Shown: positions 1-6,193, counted from the stretch's first letter. The stretch: DNA of 39,596 nt from Candidatus Nealsoniibacteriota bacterium (GCA_030617105.1 JAUWWC010000005.1:1-39596), one strand, 5' to 3'. Made by a program: numbers and translations. Notes: generated by a model from the sequence alone, not told the origin.

Positions 1-2
1 AT

Positions 3-80
3 GAAAATGGCGATGTTGAAGGATTGAGATACACGATTAAAAAAGTTGTAAATGGTATACCCATTGAATTAAATGAATAA
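3..80 (+). CDS. 3' end of an unknown protein (partial)
   Basis: An open frame enters from the left edge and ends at a TAA at 78-80, giving 25 residues that end in IPIELNE. Its start lies outside the window, so no family can be assigned. The frame is favoured because it lies on the same strand as the next gene and runs straight to the edge. Frame 1 also opens with an ATG at position 1 but closes after eight codons. Confidence 0.45.
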   Translation, partial: ENGDVEGLRYTIKKVVNGIPIELNE

Positions 81-89
81 GGAGTCAAA

Positions 90-97
90 AAAGGTCA
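90..97 (+). promoter_or_regulatory. AAAGGTCA motif, variant of a recurring upstream element
   Basis: AAAGGTCA ends 40 nt before the ATG at 138. It is a one-base variant of the AAAGGTCG motif found upstream of eight other genes in this window. Its role is unknown. Confidence 0.35.
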
Positions 98-137
98 ATT
101 CGTGCCGTATGAGGAATAATTAATTAAATAAAAAACT

Positions 138-1262
138 ATGACAAAATTAACAAAAATTATCATCGGAGTAATCATCGCCATAATAATCATTGGAGGAATT
201 TGGTATATAGCAACTAGGGAATCAAAAGAAGAAGAAGTTATTAAGATTGGAGCAATTCTGCCCTTGACTGGAGAAGCTGCTATAGCTGGAATAAGTATTC
301 AACAGGGAATTGAGATAGCGGTAGAAGAAATAAATAAAGCAGGGGGAATTAACAGTAGAGAAATTAGGGTAATTTTTGAAGACGATCAATACGATAATAA
401 AATTACTGTTACAGCTGCTAATAAGCTGATTAGTGTAGATAAAATAGATATTGGTATTGTTTCATTTGTTCACGGAGCTAAAGCTGTAATGCCAATTTTT
501 GAACAGAATAAAATTCCATTAGTGGTTGCTTGGGACAGCACTAATGAATTGGAAGAGGGAGATTATATTTTTAGTACAGGATTTTCTACTGAATTATCAG
601 GAAGAAAGATGGCCAATTATGCTTATAATGAACTAAATCTTAGGAAAGTTGCCATTGTTTTACATCAGGACGAATGGTCAGAGGTAATCGCCCCTGCCTT
701 TAAAAAAGAATTTCAAAAATTAGGTGGAGAGGTTTTATTGGAAGAAAAAGTAGCTGTCGGAGAAAACGATTTTAAGACTATTATCAGTAAGATAAAGTCT
801 AAAGAAGCTGATGCTGTATATCTTCCTCTTGTGCCTGTGAACACAGATGTGTTTTTGAAACAAGCAAAAGAATTAGGATTACAAGCCCAAATTTTGTCTG
901 GTGATGCTTTGATACCAGATATAATTATAGCAGCAGGTGATGCAGCCGAAGGAGTATATTTTACAAGTGTTTATGTAGAAGACAATAAAATATCTCAAGG
1001 ACTTGCTGAAAAATATCAAGAAAGATATGGAGAGGAAGCGCCAGCTTTGTCTATGGTTGCTTTTGGTTATGACGCTATGTTAGCAATTAAAAGTGCGATT
1101 GAATCAGCAAAAGAAATAACACCCGAGGGCATTAAGAATGCCTTATATTCTGTTGATATAATAGGAGCTGGTGGGCAAATAAAAATTGAAGCAGATGGTT
1201 TGTCAAAAAGGGTAGAAAAAGTATTTAAAGTTCAGAATGGCGAAGGTGTATTAGTAGAGTAG
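138..1262 (+). CDS. ABC transporter substrate-binding protein, branched-chain amino acid (LivJ/LivK) type
   Basis: This 374-residue protein has an N-terminal membrane segment (about residues 7-25) and then the typical opening of the type-1 periplasmic-binding fold: IGAILPLTGEAA, followed by GIEIAVEEINKAGGI and an FEDDQYD segment. Length and order fit the Peripla_BP_6/LivJ family, which captures amino acids or similar small ligands and delivers them to an ABC permease. No cysteine lies at the end of the membrane segment, so it is probably held by an uncleaved anchor rather than a lipid. A LivF-like ATPase follows, which supports a transport role, but no permease gene is visible here, so permeases may lie upstream or elsewhere. 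The ligand cannot be told from sequence. A terminator follows the stop. Confidence 0.9.
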   Translation: MTKLTKIIIGVIIAIIIIGGIWYIATRESKEEEVIKIGAILPLTGEAAIAGISIQQGIEIAVEEINKAGGINSREIRVIFEDDQYDNKITVTAANKLISVDKIDIGIVSFVHGAKAVMPIFEQNKIPLVVAWDSTNELEEGDYIFSTGFSTELSGRKMANYAYNELNLRKVAIVLHQDEWSEVIAPAFKKEFQKLGGEVLLEEKVAVGENDFKTIISKIKSKEADAVYLPLVPVNTDVFLKQAKELGLQAQILSGDALIPDIIIAAGDAAEGVYFTSVYVEDNKISQGLAEKYQERYGEEAPALSMVAFGYDAMLAIKSAIESAKEITPEGIKNALYSVDIIGAGGQIKIEADGLSKRVEKVFKVQNGEGVLVE

Positions 1263-1289
1263 GGTTGGAAATAGTCAATTCTGCGTAGC

Positions 1290-1316
1290 AAAAGCCCTAA
1301 AAGGGCTTTTGTTTTT
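1290..1316 (+). terminator. Rho-independent terminator after the substrate-binding gene
   Basis: AAAAGCCCT and AGGGCTTTT form a 9-bp stem with a 3-nt loop, followed by GTTTTT. It separates the substrate-binding gene from the ATPase, so the two probably have separate transcripts or only read-through coupling. Confidence 0.9.
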
Positions 1317-1328
1317 CTATATTTTTGT

Positions 1329-1334
1329 TAGAAT
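1329..1334 (+). promoter_or_regulatory. -10 box (TAGAAT) of a leaderless LivF mRNA
   Basis: TAGAAT ends 7 nt before the ATG at 1342, so transcription would begin at or next to the start codon. It sits just after the terminator. No good -35 is visible. Confidence 0.5.
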
Positions 1335-1341
1335 AACAACA

Positions 1342-2049
1342 ATGATACTTAGAATAAATAATCTAAAAGCAGGATATAATGGAATGGAAATTTTGCATGA
1401 AGTTGATTTGGAAGTGAGGCCAGCAGAGATTGTGGCCTTGATTGGGCCCAATGGAGCAGGGAAGAGTACTTTGCTTAAGTCAGTTTTTAATTTATGCAAG
1501 ATTTATTCTGGAAAGATAATTTTCAAAGACAAAAATATCACAAAACTACCAACTCATCAATTGATTTATCAAGGTGTTTCTTATGTTCCTCAAGGAAGAC
1601 AAGTTTTTTCTAATCTTAGTGTTAAAGAAAATCTTGAAATGGGAGCTTTCATAATGAAAGATAAAGAAATAATTAAAAGAAATATTCAAGATGTATATAA
1701 TAAATTTCCATTTCTGAAAGAAAGAAAGAATGAACTCGCTGTAAATTTATCTGGAGGAGAACAACAAATGTTAGCTATTGGAAGAGCTTTGATTCAGGAT
1801 CCGGAATTACTCTTACTTGATGAACCATCTCTTGGTTTAGCTCCAAAAGTAATGAAACAAGTTTTTGAAAAGATTATAGCAATTAATAAACAAGGGATTT
1901 CAATAATTATTGTTGAACAAAATGCTAAACAAGCAGTAAACATTGCTCACAGAACATATATATTAGAAGACGGAAAAATAGCTTTAGAAGGAGGAAAAGA
2001 AATCTTACAAGATGATAGAATCAAAAATATCTATTTTGGCGGAAGATAA
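1342..2049 (+). CDS. livF: ABC transporter ATPase, LivF type
   Basis: The 235-residue product matches the LivF branch of branched-chain amino acid ABC ATPases in length and motifs: Walker A GPNGAGKST near residue 35, a Q-loop in SYVPQGRQVF, signature LSGGEQQ, Walker B LLLLDEPSLGLAP, and the VEQN switch segment typical of LivF. It should power the importer served by the upstream binding protein, working at the inner face of the membrane. The reading frame is open back to 1309, but that stretch overlaps the terminator T-run. The ATG at 1342 sits 7 nt after a -10 box and begins the conserved MILRINNLKAGY segment, so it is the likelier start. The true ligand is unknown. Confidence 0.92.
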   Translation: MILRINNLKAGYNGMEILHEVDLEVRPAEIVALIGPNGAGKSTLLKSVFNLCKIYSGKIIFKDKNITKLPTHQLIYQGVSYVPQGRQVFSNLSVKENLEMGAFIMKDKEIIKRNIQDVYNKFPFLKERKNELAVNLSGGEQQMLAIGRALIQDPELLLLDEPSLGLAPKVMKQVFEKIIAINKQGISIIIVEQNAKQAVNIAHRTYILEDGKIALEGGKEILQDDRIKNIYFGGR

Positions 2050-2194
2050 TATAAATAGTGAGTAGCAGGGTGGGGTAAATCACGGAGAGGCCAAAACTGG
2101 TATCTCAAAATACTCTTTTGTTCTCATAAAACAGGTTCGAACGTCGTCTATTCCCCGGAGCAGGCTAGTGCTCGGTTCGAGAGACCGAGAAGCA
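2050..2194. other. Intergenic region with boundary repeat A and hairpins
   Basis: No gene is seen here. The stretch holds GAGA/TCTC with a 14-nt loop (2085-2106), repeat A (2131-2162, the GGTTCGAACGTCGTC core) and a hairpin CTCGGT/ACCGAG (2171-2189), and then runs into a terminator. It resembles broken tRNA-like or coding debris and could also be a small RNA. I cannot fold it into a functional tRNA. Confidence 0.4.
2131..2162. repeat. Boundary repeat A (GGTTCGAACGTCGTC core)
   Basis: The core GGTTCGAACGTCGTC followed by CCCCGGAGCA recurs in degenerate form at 5384-5414, 6097-6129, and more weakly within 4868-4910 and 3314-3356. Read on the minus strand, this copy gives a DDVRT peptide, as copy C does. 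All copies lie between the single-gene units of the 2-6 kb run. Confidence 0.55.
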
Positions 2195-2225
2195 TCAAAA
2201 GTCGCCAAAGTGGCGATTTTTTGAT
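2195..2225 (+). terminator. Rho-independent terminator
   Basis: TCGCCA aag TGGCGA followed by six T, and flanked by matching AAAA/TTTT, forms a strong hairpin. It would end transcription from the livF side or from any RNA made in 2050-2194. Confidence 0.85.
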
Positions 2226-2254
2226 ATCAGAGAGTTTTTCTCTATTTTTTTTGG

Positions 2255-2260
2255 TATAAT
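2255..2260 (+). promoter_or_regulatory. -10 box (TATAAT), leaderless start of the PLD-like gene
   Basis: A perfect TATAAT ends 6 nt before the ATG at 2267. This spacing puts the transcription start at the first base of the start codon. Confidence 0.65.
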
Positions 2261-2266
2261 AAAGTT

Positions 2267-3268
2267 ATGAAAGTTTTATATAAAGAAAAATTATTTAAGG
2301 CTATTCAGAGAATTATTATGAATGGTGGCGTAATTGGTTTTGTCAGTCCCTATATTTCGGACTTCAAGTTATGGGATAATTACAAAGGAACAAAAATAAA
2401 AGAGAGCAAATATTATTTGCCAGAGCTATTGGTTTCTGGAACATTAGAAGAAGAGGGAAGGATTATTATTATAACCGATGACAAGTCAAAAAATAGGAGA
2501 TACTCAAAAAAAATAATAAAAGAAATTAAAGAAAGAAAAGATACATTTTGGATATATTTATTTGAAATTAAAAATTTACACGCCAAACTTTTTTTAAATT
2601 CTAGAGAGGGAATTGTAGGATCTTCCAACCTAACCTATAAGGCTTTAAGAAACAATATTGAATTGGGAATTTTGGTTTCTGGTTCAAATGAAGAGGAATT
2701 TAATAGTCTTAAAAAATTTATAGGAAATTTATTTATTCATTCAAAACCTTTAAATAAGGTGGCGGAAAAATTAAGAAAAAATTTAATAAAACAAAATTTA
2801 CTAAAAGAAGAAATAATTTTTGATGTTATAAGTTTAATTGCTCATTCGCATTATTTGTATAGAACATCTAAAATTATGTGTTTTGAGTATTCTCTTGTGG
2901 AGCCTCTAGTTTTAAAAAAGATAGAAAAGCTATTAAAAAAAATAGATACTGATAATATTGATATTTCAAATAGCATACCTAAAGTATATAGAAAAATTAT
3001 ATGCAAAGATAACGAAAGGAAATATTGGGTAGAAGAATTTAATATAAAAATAAAAAAAATTAGAGATATATTAAAAATTTGGGAGAAGTATTCTTCAGGA
3101 AAAATTTTAAAACCAATAAACATTAGAAAATATTTTAGGAACTATAAAAATCGGTATAATCCGCCAGCTAATTTAGGGATACTGAAATATAATGAGAAAA
3201 ATACTTTTAGGGCTGTAGCTGAATGTATTGAAGAAAGAATACGAGAAAAAAAATCAAAAATTGCTTAG
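2267..3268 (+). CDS. Phospholipase D-like (HKD) domain protein
   Basis: The 333-residue protein has one PLD-type catalytic motif: LHAKLFL with H105 and K107, then GIVGSSN with Asn in the usual HxK-x-GSxN arrangement. The preceding SPYIS segment is also typical of PLD nuclease-like domains (PF13091). The C-terminal 150 residues are Lys/Ile-rich and match nothing I recognise. Members with one HKD motif usually dimerise and act as nucleases or DNA-binding subunits of restriction systems; no restriction or helicase partner is present here, so the function stays open. There is no signal peptide, so it is cytoplasmic. It appears leaderless and is the first gene of the accessory run. Confidence 0.75.
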   Translation: MKVLYKEKLFKAIQRIIMNGGVIGFVSPYISDFKLWDNYKGTKIKESKYYLPELLVSGTLEEEGRIIIITDDKSKNRRYSKKIIKEIKERKDTFWIYLFEIKNLHAKLFLNSREGIVGSSNLTYKALRNNIELGILVSGSNEEEFNSLKKFIGNLFIHSKPLNKVAEKLRKNLIKQNLLKEEIIFDVISLIAHSHYLYRTSKIMCFEYSLVEPLVLKKIEKLLKKIDTDNIDISNSIPKVYRKIICKDNERKYWVEEFNIKIKKIRDILKIWEKYSSGKILKPINIRKYFRNYKNRYNPPANLGILKYNEKNTFRAVAECIEERIREKKSKIA

Positions 3269-3270
3269 CT

Positions 3271-3356
3271 TTAAAAACTTATAAAGCTTAGTCTGTTTAT
3301 TCTTTCCCGTATTGTTTTCCAATCTGAAGTTCTAAAATCGTCTGCTAGAACGAGCA
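3271..3356 (-). repeat. Boundary repeat E: minus-strand coding fossil
   Basis: On the minus strand this reads as the tail of a protein, ADDFRTSDWKTIRERINRL, ending at a stop at 3271. Repeat D at 4805-4912 encodes RDAFRTLDWKKIREEMNSL, and several differences are synonymous, which suggests both descend from a real coding sequence. Upstream of the fossil the frame runs antisense through the next gene and is not credible. Confidence 0.5.
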
Positions 3357-3362
3357 AAAACC

Positions 3363-3391
3363 TTGACAAATTTAATAAAAGGGTGTATGAT
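3363..3391 (+). promoter_or_regulatory. Promoter P1 (TTGACA-N17-TATGAT)
   Basis: TTGACA at 3363, a 17-nt spacer ending in GGGTG, and TATGAT at 3386. It belongs to a set of four look-alike promoters (3713, 4484, 4939). The leader of about 45 nt ends in an AAGGAG ribosome site before the ATG at 3442. Confidence 0.85.
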
Positions 3392-3441
3392 GTAGGTAGT
3401 AAACTAAAAATAGAAAATGGAAATCTTTCAAGGAGAAAAAA

Positions 3442-3621
3442 ATGAAAGAATACAAGATTTTGAGATTTAGAAGGGGCGAAGACGGTGAATCGGAAGATAA
3501 AACAGAAGAAGAAATATGCAAAGCGCTCAATCAACTTGCTAAAGAAGGGTGGAGGGTTGTGCAAGACCTAAATCCAAAGCCTTACTGCCATAAGTTTCTA
3601 TTAGAACGAGAGGCGAAATAA
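3442..3621 (+). CDS. DUF4177-like small protein
   Basis: This 59-residue cytoplasmic protein begins MKEYKILRF and contains LNQLAKEGWRVVQ, the short helix plus GW core of DUF4177-type proteins, then a final strand KFLLERE. That family is small and of unknown function. The start is fixed by an AAGGAG site 7 nt upstream and by promoter P1; a terminator lies 28 nt after the stop. It is therefore a complete one-gene transcription unit. Confidence 0.75.
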   Translation: MKEYKILRFRRGEDGESEDKTEEEICKALNQLAKEGWRVVQDLNPKPYCHKFLLEREAK

Positions 3622-3649
3622 AGCACGAATAAATTTCTCGTACTATTTT

Positions 3650-3680
3650 AAAGCACCTCAAGTCGTTAGGTGCTTTTTTT
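3650..3680 (+). terminator. Rho-independent terminator
   Basis: AAAGCACCT and AGGTGCTTT pair around a 9-nt loop and run into seven T. A similar terminator ends the gene at 5017-5292, and both are followed by the same 26-nt repeat. Confidence 0.92.
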
Positions 3681-3706
3681 ATACAAGAACTTTCTCATTC
3701 TGGCAA
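3681..3706. repeat. Post-terminator repeat, copy 1
   Basis: ATACAAGAACTTTCT then an ATTCTGGCA-like end directly follows the terminator. It recurs with two changes at 5343-5368, again right after a terminator. On the minus strand both copies read QN(E/K)KVLV and a stop, so they may be another piece of decayed coding sequence. Confidence 0.6.
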
Positions 3707-3712
3707 AATCGC

Positions 3713-3741
3713 TTGACATATTTAAATAATGGGTGTATACT
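3713..3741 (+). promoter_or_regulatory. Promoter P2 (TTGACA-N17-TATACT)
   Basis: TTGACA at 3713, a 17-nt spacer ending TAATGGGTG, and TATACT at 3736. The TAATGGGTGTATA block is shared exactly with P3. An AAAGGAG site precedes the ATG at 3797. Confidence 0.88.
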
Positions 3742-3796
3742 ATAAGATAGTTTTGTGTTGTACATTTTTATAACCCTCTAGAAAAAGGAGAACAAA

Positions 3797-4327
3797 ATGG
3801 ACAAGAAAAAGAAGAAGTTGTTGTTGTGTTATGTGGTGGGTATTCTCGTAGTCAATGTTGGCATATTGGTCATTTTCGTGCCTATCATTTCGAGGGACAA
3901 TTTCAACGAGCAAAAGTTGGAGGCGTGGAATATCTACAATGGAGAACTTGCCGCCTACACGGTAGAAATTAACGAAACGAAGAAAGATGGCGTATGGCGA
4001 AGATTGGTGCATCTTGAACCTATAAATGGTTACGAGAAGCCTCATCCGAATCCGTTTGCTATCACGGGTCATGACTATGATGGTGATTACTGTTTTGACC
4101 GAGTCTTCATTCGTCCCTCCTTAACTAACGGATATAACTCCGTATATTTCACCAGAAGGGGAGAACGTTTGTGGGAACCATGTCCTGCCGACAAAGAGAA
4201 GCTATCACCCTTTATCGACAGACAAGTCGCTTCGGCTCAATCGCAGCTGTATCTAGCGATGGCAACGACGCACAATGAAGCACACCTCGTCAGCACTCTG
4301 GAGGACTGGCAGAAAAACAACAATTAA
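3797..4327 (+). CDS. Membrane-anchored protein of unknown function
   Basis: The 176-residue protein has a Lys-rich N-terminus (MDKKKKK), one membrane helix (about residues 8-30) and a soluble domain, probably outside the cell. That domain has two cysteines (in GDYCFDRVF and WEPCPAD) that could pair. I do not recognise the family. The start is set by AAAGGAG 7 nt upstream and by P2; the terminator at 4354 closes the unit. Its DNA is visibly richer in G+C than most neighbours and uses more codons ending in C or G, which suggests recent acquisition. Confidence 0.75.
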   Translation: MDKKKKKLLLCYVVGILVVNVGILVIFVPIISRDNFNEQKLEAWNIYNGELAAYTVEINETKKDGVWRRLVHLEPINGYEKPHPNPFAITGHDYDGDYCFDRVFIRPSLTNGYNSVYFTRRGERLWEPCPADKEKLSPFIDRQVASAQSQLYLAMATTHNEAHLVSTLEDWQKNNN

Positions 4328-4353
4328 CACCCTTTCTGCCGAGCCAAACAAAT

Positions 4354-4389
4354 AGCCTGTTATGTCTTAGACCACTAACAGGCTTTTTT
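4354..4389 (+). terminator. Rho-independent terminator
   Basis: AGCCTGTTA pairs with TAACAGGCT across a 13-nt loop and is followed by six T. Confidence 0.9.
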
Positions 4390-4449
4390 ATTGAACTAAA
4401 TAGTTTTTAATCGGGGAGTCCTTCGACTCGCTTCGTTCGCTCAGTGCAG

Positions 4450-4489
4450 GCTACGATTAGAGGGTTGATAGCCCTCTTTTTATTTGACA
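4450..4489. repeat. GCTACGATTAGAGGG repeat, copy F
   Basis: This block (GCTACGATTAGAGGGTT through TTTGACA) recurs at 4906-4944 with few changes. Here its AGAGGG/CCCTCT arms are intact; in the second copy one arm carries a change. Just upstream (4416-4450) lies a CTTCGACTCGCTTCG-type hairpin. The block joins a terminator directly to the next promoter. Confidence 0.7.
4459..4482 (+). terminator. Hairpin with T-run just before promoter P3
   Basis: AGAGGG and CCCTCT flank a 7-nt loop and end in a T-rich tract, only a few bases before the P3 -35. It would insulate the next unit from read-through. Confidence 0.7.
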
Positions 4490-4512
4490 TGTTTAGATAA
4501 TGGGTGTATAGT
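4484..4512 (+). promoter_or_regulatory. Promoter P3 (TTGACA-N17-TATAGT)
   Basis: TTGACA at 4484, a 17-nt spacer ending TAATGGGTG, TATAGT at 4507. It is nearly identical to P2 across the whole core. Confidence 0.88.
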
Positions 4513-4567
4513 GTGAGTAGTAGATTGAAAAAAATCTTTGGGATTTTCTAAATGAAAGGATGATAAA

Positions 4568-4750
4568 ATGAAAAAACTTCAAAGTATAAGAAATCTGATT
4601 ATTATTTTCGGAGTGGGCTTTTTCTTCTCTGCCTTCAGGAAGGACCCAATTATTACCAACAACATAGACGTAGGCTGTTGGCTTATAATTGCTGGACTTC
4701 TCCTTGAAGTCGTCCGTGCTTTGATAATATGGACTTGCCCAAAAGCATAA
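4568..4750 (+). CDS. Small two-helix membrane protein of unknown function
   Basis: The 60-residue product has two hydrophobic stretches (about residues 10-22 and 37-54) separated by a short polar loop with RKDP, and ends TCPKA. This is a helical-hairpin membrane protein; no family recognised. The ATG follows an AAAGGATG ribosome-site-like sequence and P3, and a long terminator hairpin begins 7 nt after the stop, so it is a self-contained unit. Small hairpin proteins can be toxins or membrane-stress factors, but nothing here shows that. Confidence 0.6.
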   Translation: MKKLQSIRNLIIIFGVGFFFSAFRKDPIITNNIDVGCWLIIAGLLLEVVRALIIWTCPKA

Positions 4751-4756
4751 AACCGC

Positions 4757-4800
4757 AAAGCGTGGTATATTGATAAACAATCAATACTATCACGCTTTTT
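4757..4800 (+). terminator. Long-hairpin terminator
   Basis: AAAGCGTG pairs with CACGCTTT, and an inner arm ATTGAT pairs with ATCAAT, followed by T-rich sequence. Confidence 0.85.
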
Positions 4801-4804
4801 TCTT

Positions 4805-4912
4805 TTAAACTACTGCCGTTTCTTTTAAATTAATAAACATTAAACTATTCATTTCTTCTCTTATTTTCTTCCAATCTAAGGTTCTGAATGCGTCCCGTAG
4901 GGGGAGCTACGA
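4805..4912 (-). repeat. Boundary repeat D: minus-strand coding fossil
   Basis: On the minus strand it reads RDAFRTLDWKKIREEMNSL and continues to a stop at 4805-4807. It matches repeat E (3271-3356) over about 20 residues, with synonymous codon differences. The plus strand carries the GGTTCTGAATGCGTCC version of the boundary core. Confidence 0.5.
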
Positions 4913-4944
4913 TTAGAGGGTTAATAGCCATCTTTTGTTTGACA
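4906..4944. repeat. GCTACGATTAGAGGG repeat, copy in unit D
   Basis: Second copy of the block at 4450-4489, ending in the same TTTGACA that forms the next -35. One hairpin arm is mutated, so it is a weaker terminator here. Confidence 0.7.
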
Positions 4945-4967
4945 AATTATAGTAATGGGTCTAAGCT
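4939..4967 (+). promoter_or_regulatory. Promoter P4 (TTGACA-N17-TAAGCT)
   Basis: TTGACA at 4939 and TAAGCT at 4962, with the spacer again ending TAATGGGT. The -10 is weaker than in P1-P3. Confidence 0.75.
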
Positions 4968-5016
4968 TTAGTATTGTTCATTTGAAAATATGCTTTCTAA
5001 TTGAAAGGAGATAAAG

Positions 5017-5292
5017 ATGATAGCAAATCAAGTAAAAGCATTTATTAAAGACCATAATGTTGTTAAAGGAGAAACGATTTTGCAAGTGACTGAAAAGAGT
5101 CGTCTTAAGTCAAAAATCCGCCACGGCATTTTTGTTAGTTTGTCTATTAAGGGTCAAGGCGGGGAGCTTTGGCTGGAAGCTTCAAGTTGGAAAAATAGTG
5201 TGGATTTTTCAAAAATCCACACACTGCAAATTATTCATCCTTATCAGGTAGTAGAGGCTTTGAATGCTATGTGTCAAAGTGATTTTAGCTGA
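5017..5292 (+). CDS. Small cytoplasmic protein of unknown function
   Basis: This 91-residue protein has no signal or membrane segment. It has mixed charged and hydrophobic sequence with strands around GIFVSLSIKG and GELWLEASSW, then IIHPYQVVEALNAM. I do not recognise a family. The start is supported by AATTGAAAGGAG 6 nt before the ATG and by P4; a terminator begins 24 nt after the TGA stop. The AATTGAAAGGAG leader is shared with the minus-strand genes at 35-36.5 kb, suggesting common origin or common expression signals. Confidence 0.65.
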   Translation: MIANQVKAFIKDHNVVKGETILQVTEKSRLKSKIRHGIFVSLSIKGQGGELWLEASSWKNSVDFSKIHTLQIIHPYQVVEALNAMCQSDFS

Positions 5293-5315
5293 TTTTCTAA
5301 ATGTTTAATCTTTTC

Positions 5316-5342
5316 AAGCATCTCGTAATGGGGTGCTTTTTT
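5316..5342 (+). terminator. Rho-independent terminator
   Basis: AAGCATC pairs with GGGTGCTT (one G-T pair) and runs into six T. It resembles the terminator at 3650. Confidence 0.85.
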
Positions 5343-5414
5343 ATACAAGAACTTTCTTATTCTGTCATAAATTAGTTGCAAAATAGGTTCTAACATAGTT
5401 CTGTGCCCGGAGCA
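5343..5414. repeat. Post-terminator repeat copy 2 plus boundary repeat B
   Basis: Bases 5343-5368 repeat 3681-3706. Bases 5384-5414 carry the boundary core AGGTTCTAAC then CCCGGAGCA. On the minus strand the two read as one tail, VRTYFATNL, a stop, then QNKKVLV and a stop, suggesting a decayed 3' coding end. Confidence 0.5.
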
Positions 5415-5419
5415 AGCTA

Positions 5420-5448
5420 TTGACAAGGGTCTATGGTTTTTGTATTAT
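5420..5448 (+). promoter_or_regulatory. Promoter P5 (TTGACA-N17-TATTAT)
   Basis: Consensus TTGACA at 5420 and TATTAT at 5443 with 17-nt spacing. It lacks the GGGTG block of P1-P4. Confidence 0.8.
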
Positions 5449-5461
5449 TAAGATAGAAACG

Positions 5462-5498
5462 CCTCAGCCAGCCGTAAGGTCCGCTGAGGTTCTATTTT
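5462..5498 (+). promoter_or_regulatory. Leader hairpin with T-run before the NYN gene
   Basis: CCTCAGC and GCTGAGG form a 7-bp stem with a 14-nt loop, followed by TTCTATTTTT and the start codon. It looks like an intrinsic terminator placed inside the leader, so it may attenuate expression; alternatively it may be a recognition or autoregulatory structure. No ribosome site lies between it and the ATG. Confidence 0.55.
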
Positions 5499-5499
5499 T

Positions 5500-6096
5500 A
5501 TGAAAACAATACTTTTTATAGATGGGCGTAATTTTATTAGTAGAATAAAGTCCGTTCTTAATCCCGAAAAAGAGAAAGGAAAAGAAGTTGACTTTTCCAT
5601 TTACAACTTTGCAGGACTTTTAGATAAAGTATTGGCAGGTATTAGCATTGATAAGAAGATATTTTATATTGGTAGGCTTACCAAACATGAGAAAACAAAA
5701 GAAAAATCTGCCGAATTAATACTGGAACAAAGAGAATTAAAAACTCATTTAGAAAAACAAGGATTTGAAGTGATTTATGCTGGACGAGTATGAGGCCACG
5801 AAGAAAGTTGCCCCAAGGGACATAAATTTTTAACATTCAAAGAAAAAGGCGTAGATGTGAGAATTGCGGTTGATATGATTACGCTCAGTTACAATAAAGA
5901 ATTAAAAGTAGCAATTATCGGCAGTTCTGATTCAGATTTACAGCCAGCAATAAAAGAACTAGAAAATCAAGGAATAGAGCGAATTTATCTTGGTTCTGAA
6001 GTATCTCTCAATAAAGGGTTAACATACACTACCAATCGCACCATTCTTATTAGAAATTCCGAAGTAAATGAATTTATTGGCAAAACTTTAGTTTAA
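5500..6096 (+). pseudogene. NYN-domain ribonuclease, interrupted by one in-frame TGA
   Basis: Codons 1-97 and 99-198 form one continuous NYN (PIN-like) domain in the same frame. It opens with LFIDGRN (D8) and continues with EKGVDVRIAVDM and SSDSDLQPAIKEL, the acidic residues of the metal-dependent RNase active site. The only defect is TGA at 5791-5793, between YAGRV and GHEESCPKGHKF. Many genes here end in TGA and long frames avoid it, so recoding is unlikely. A CGA (Arg) to TGA change would explain it and fits the GRVRG-like pattern I expect at this place. The second half could restart from GTG at 5857, but that would lack D8. NYN proteins process or degrade RNA. It is driven by P5 with a hairpin leader. 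Confidence 0.8.
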
Positions 6097-6129
6097 ACAG
6101 GTTCTAACGTCGTCCGTCCCTCGGAGCTA
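6097..6129. repeat. Boundary repeat C
   Basis: ACAGGTTCTAACGTCGTCC then CGGAGC directly follows the NYN stop codon. It is the closest match to repeat A (2131-2162); on the minus strand both encode a DDVRTC peptide. Confidence 0.6.
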
Positions 6130-6130
6130 A

Positions 6131-6168
6131 AAAATAGACGCCCGATTCTAAAACGGGTATCTATTTTT
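6131..6168 (+). terminator. Bidirectional terminator
   Basis: AAAATAGA pairs with TCTATTTT and CCCG with CGGG around a small internal loop. It has A- and T-runs on both sides, so it can serve the NYN unit and the convergent gene at 6194-6763. Confidence 0.85.
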
Positions 6169-6193
6169 AGAAAGAATTAAAGTTTAATGATAA

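Noticed and set aside
2070-2165. A tRNA gene
   Set aside because: There is a D-arm-like hairpin, a CTCATAA loop like that of tRNA-Met, and a GGTTCGAA T-loop-like block, but the acceptor ends do not pair, the arm spacing is wrong and the T-stem does not close.
3271-3564. A 97-codon minus-strand ORF
   Set aside because: Most of it runs antisense through promoter P1 and the DUF4177-like gene. Only its last 25 or so codons look like coding sequence, and these are reported as repeat E.
3681-5414. A CRISPR array or integron attC series
   Set aside because: The repeats are irregularly spaced by whole genes and are degenerate. No cas gene or integrase is present, and no attC-type paired arms are visible.
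5791-5793. TGA read as a sense codon (Gly or Trp, as in some CPR lineages) or as selenocysteine
   Set aside because: Several clear genes end in TGA (for example 13427, 16294, 34915), long frames avoid it, and no bacterial-type SECIS hairpin is visible just after it.
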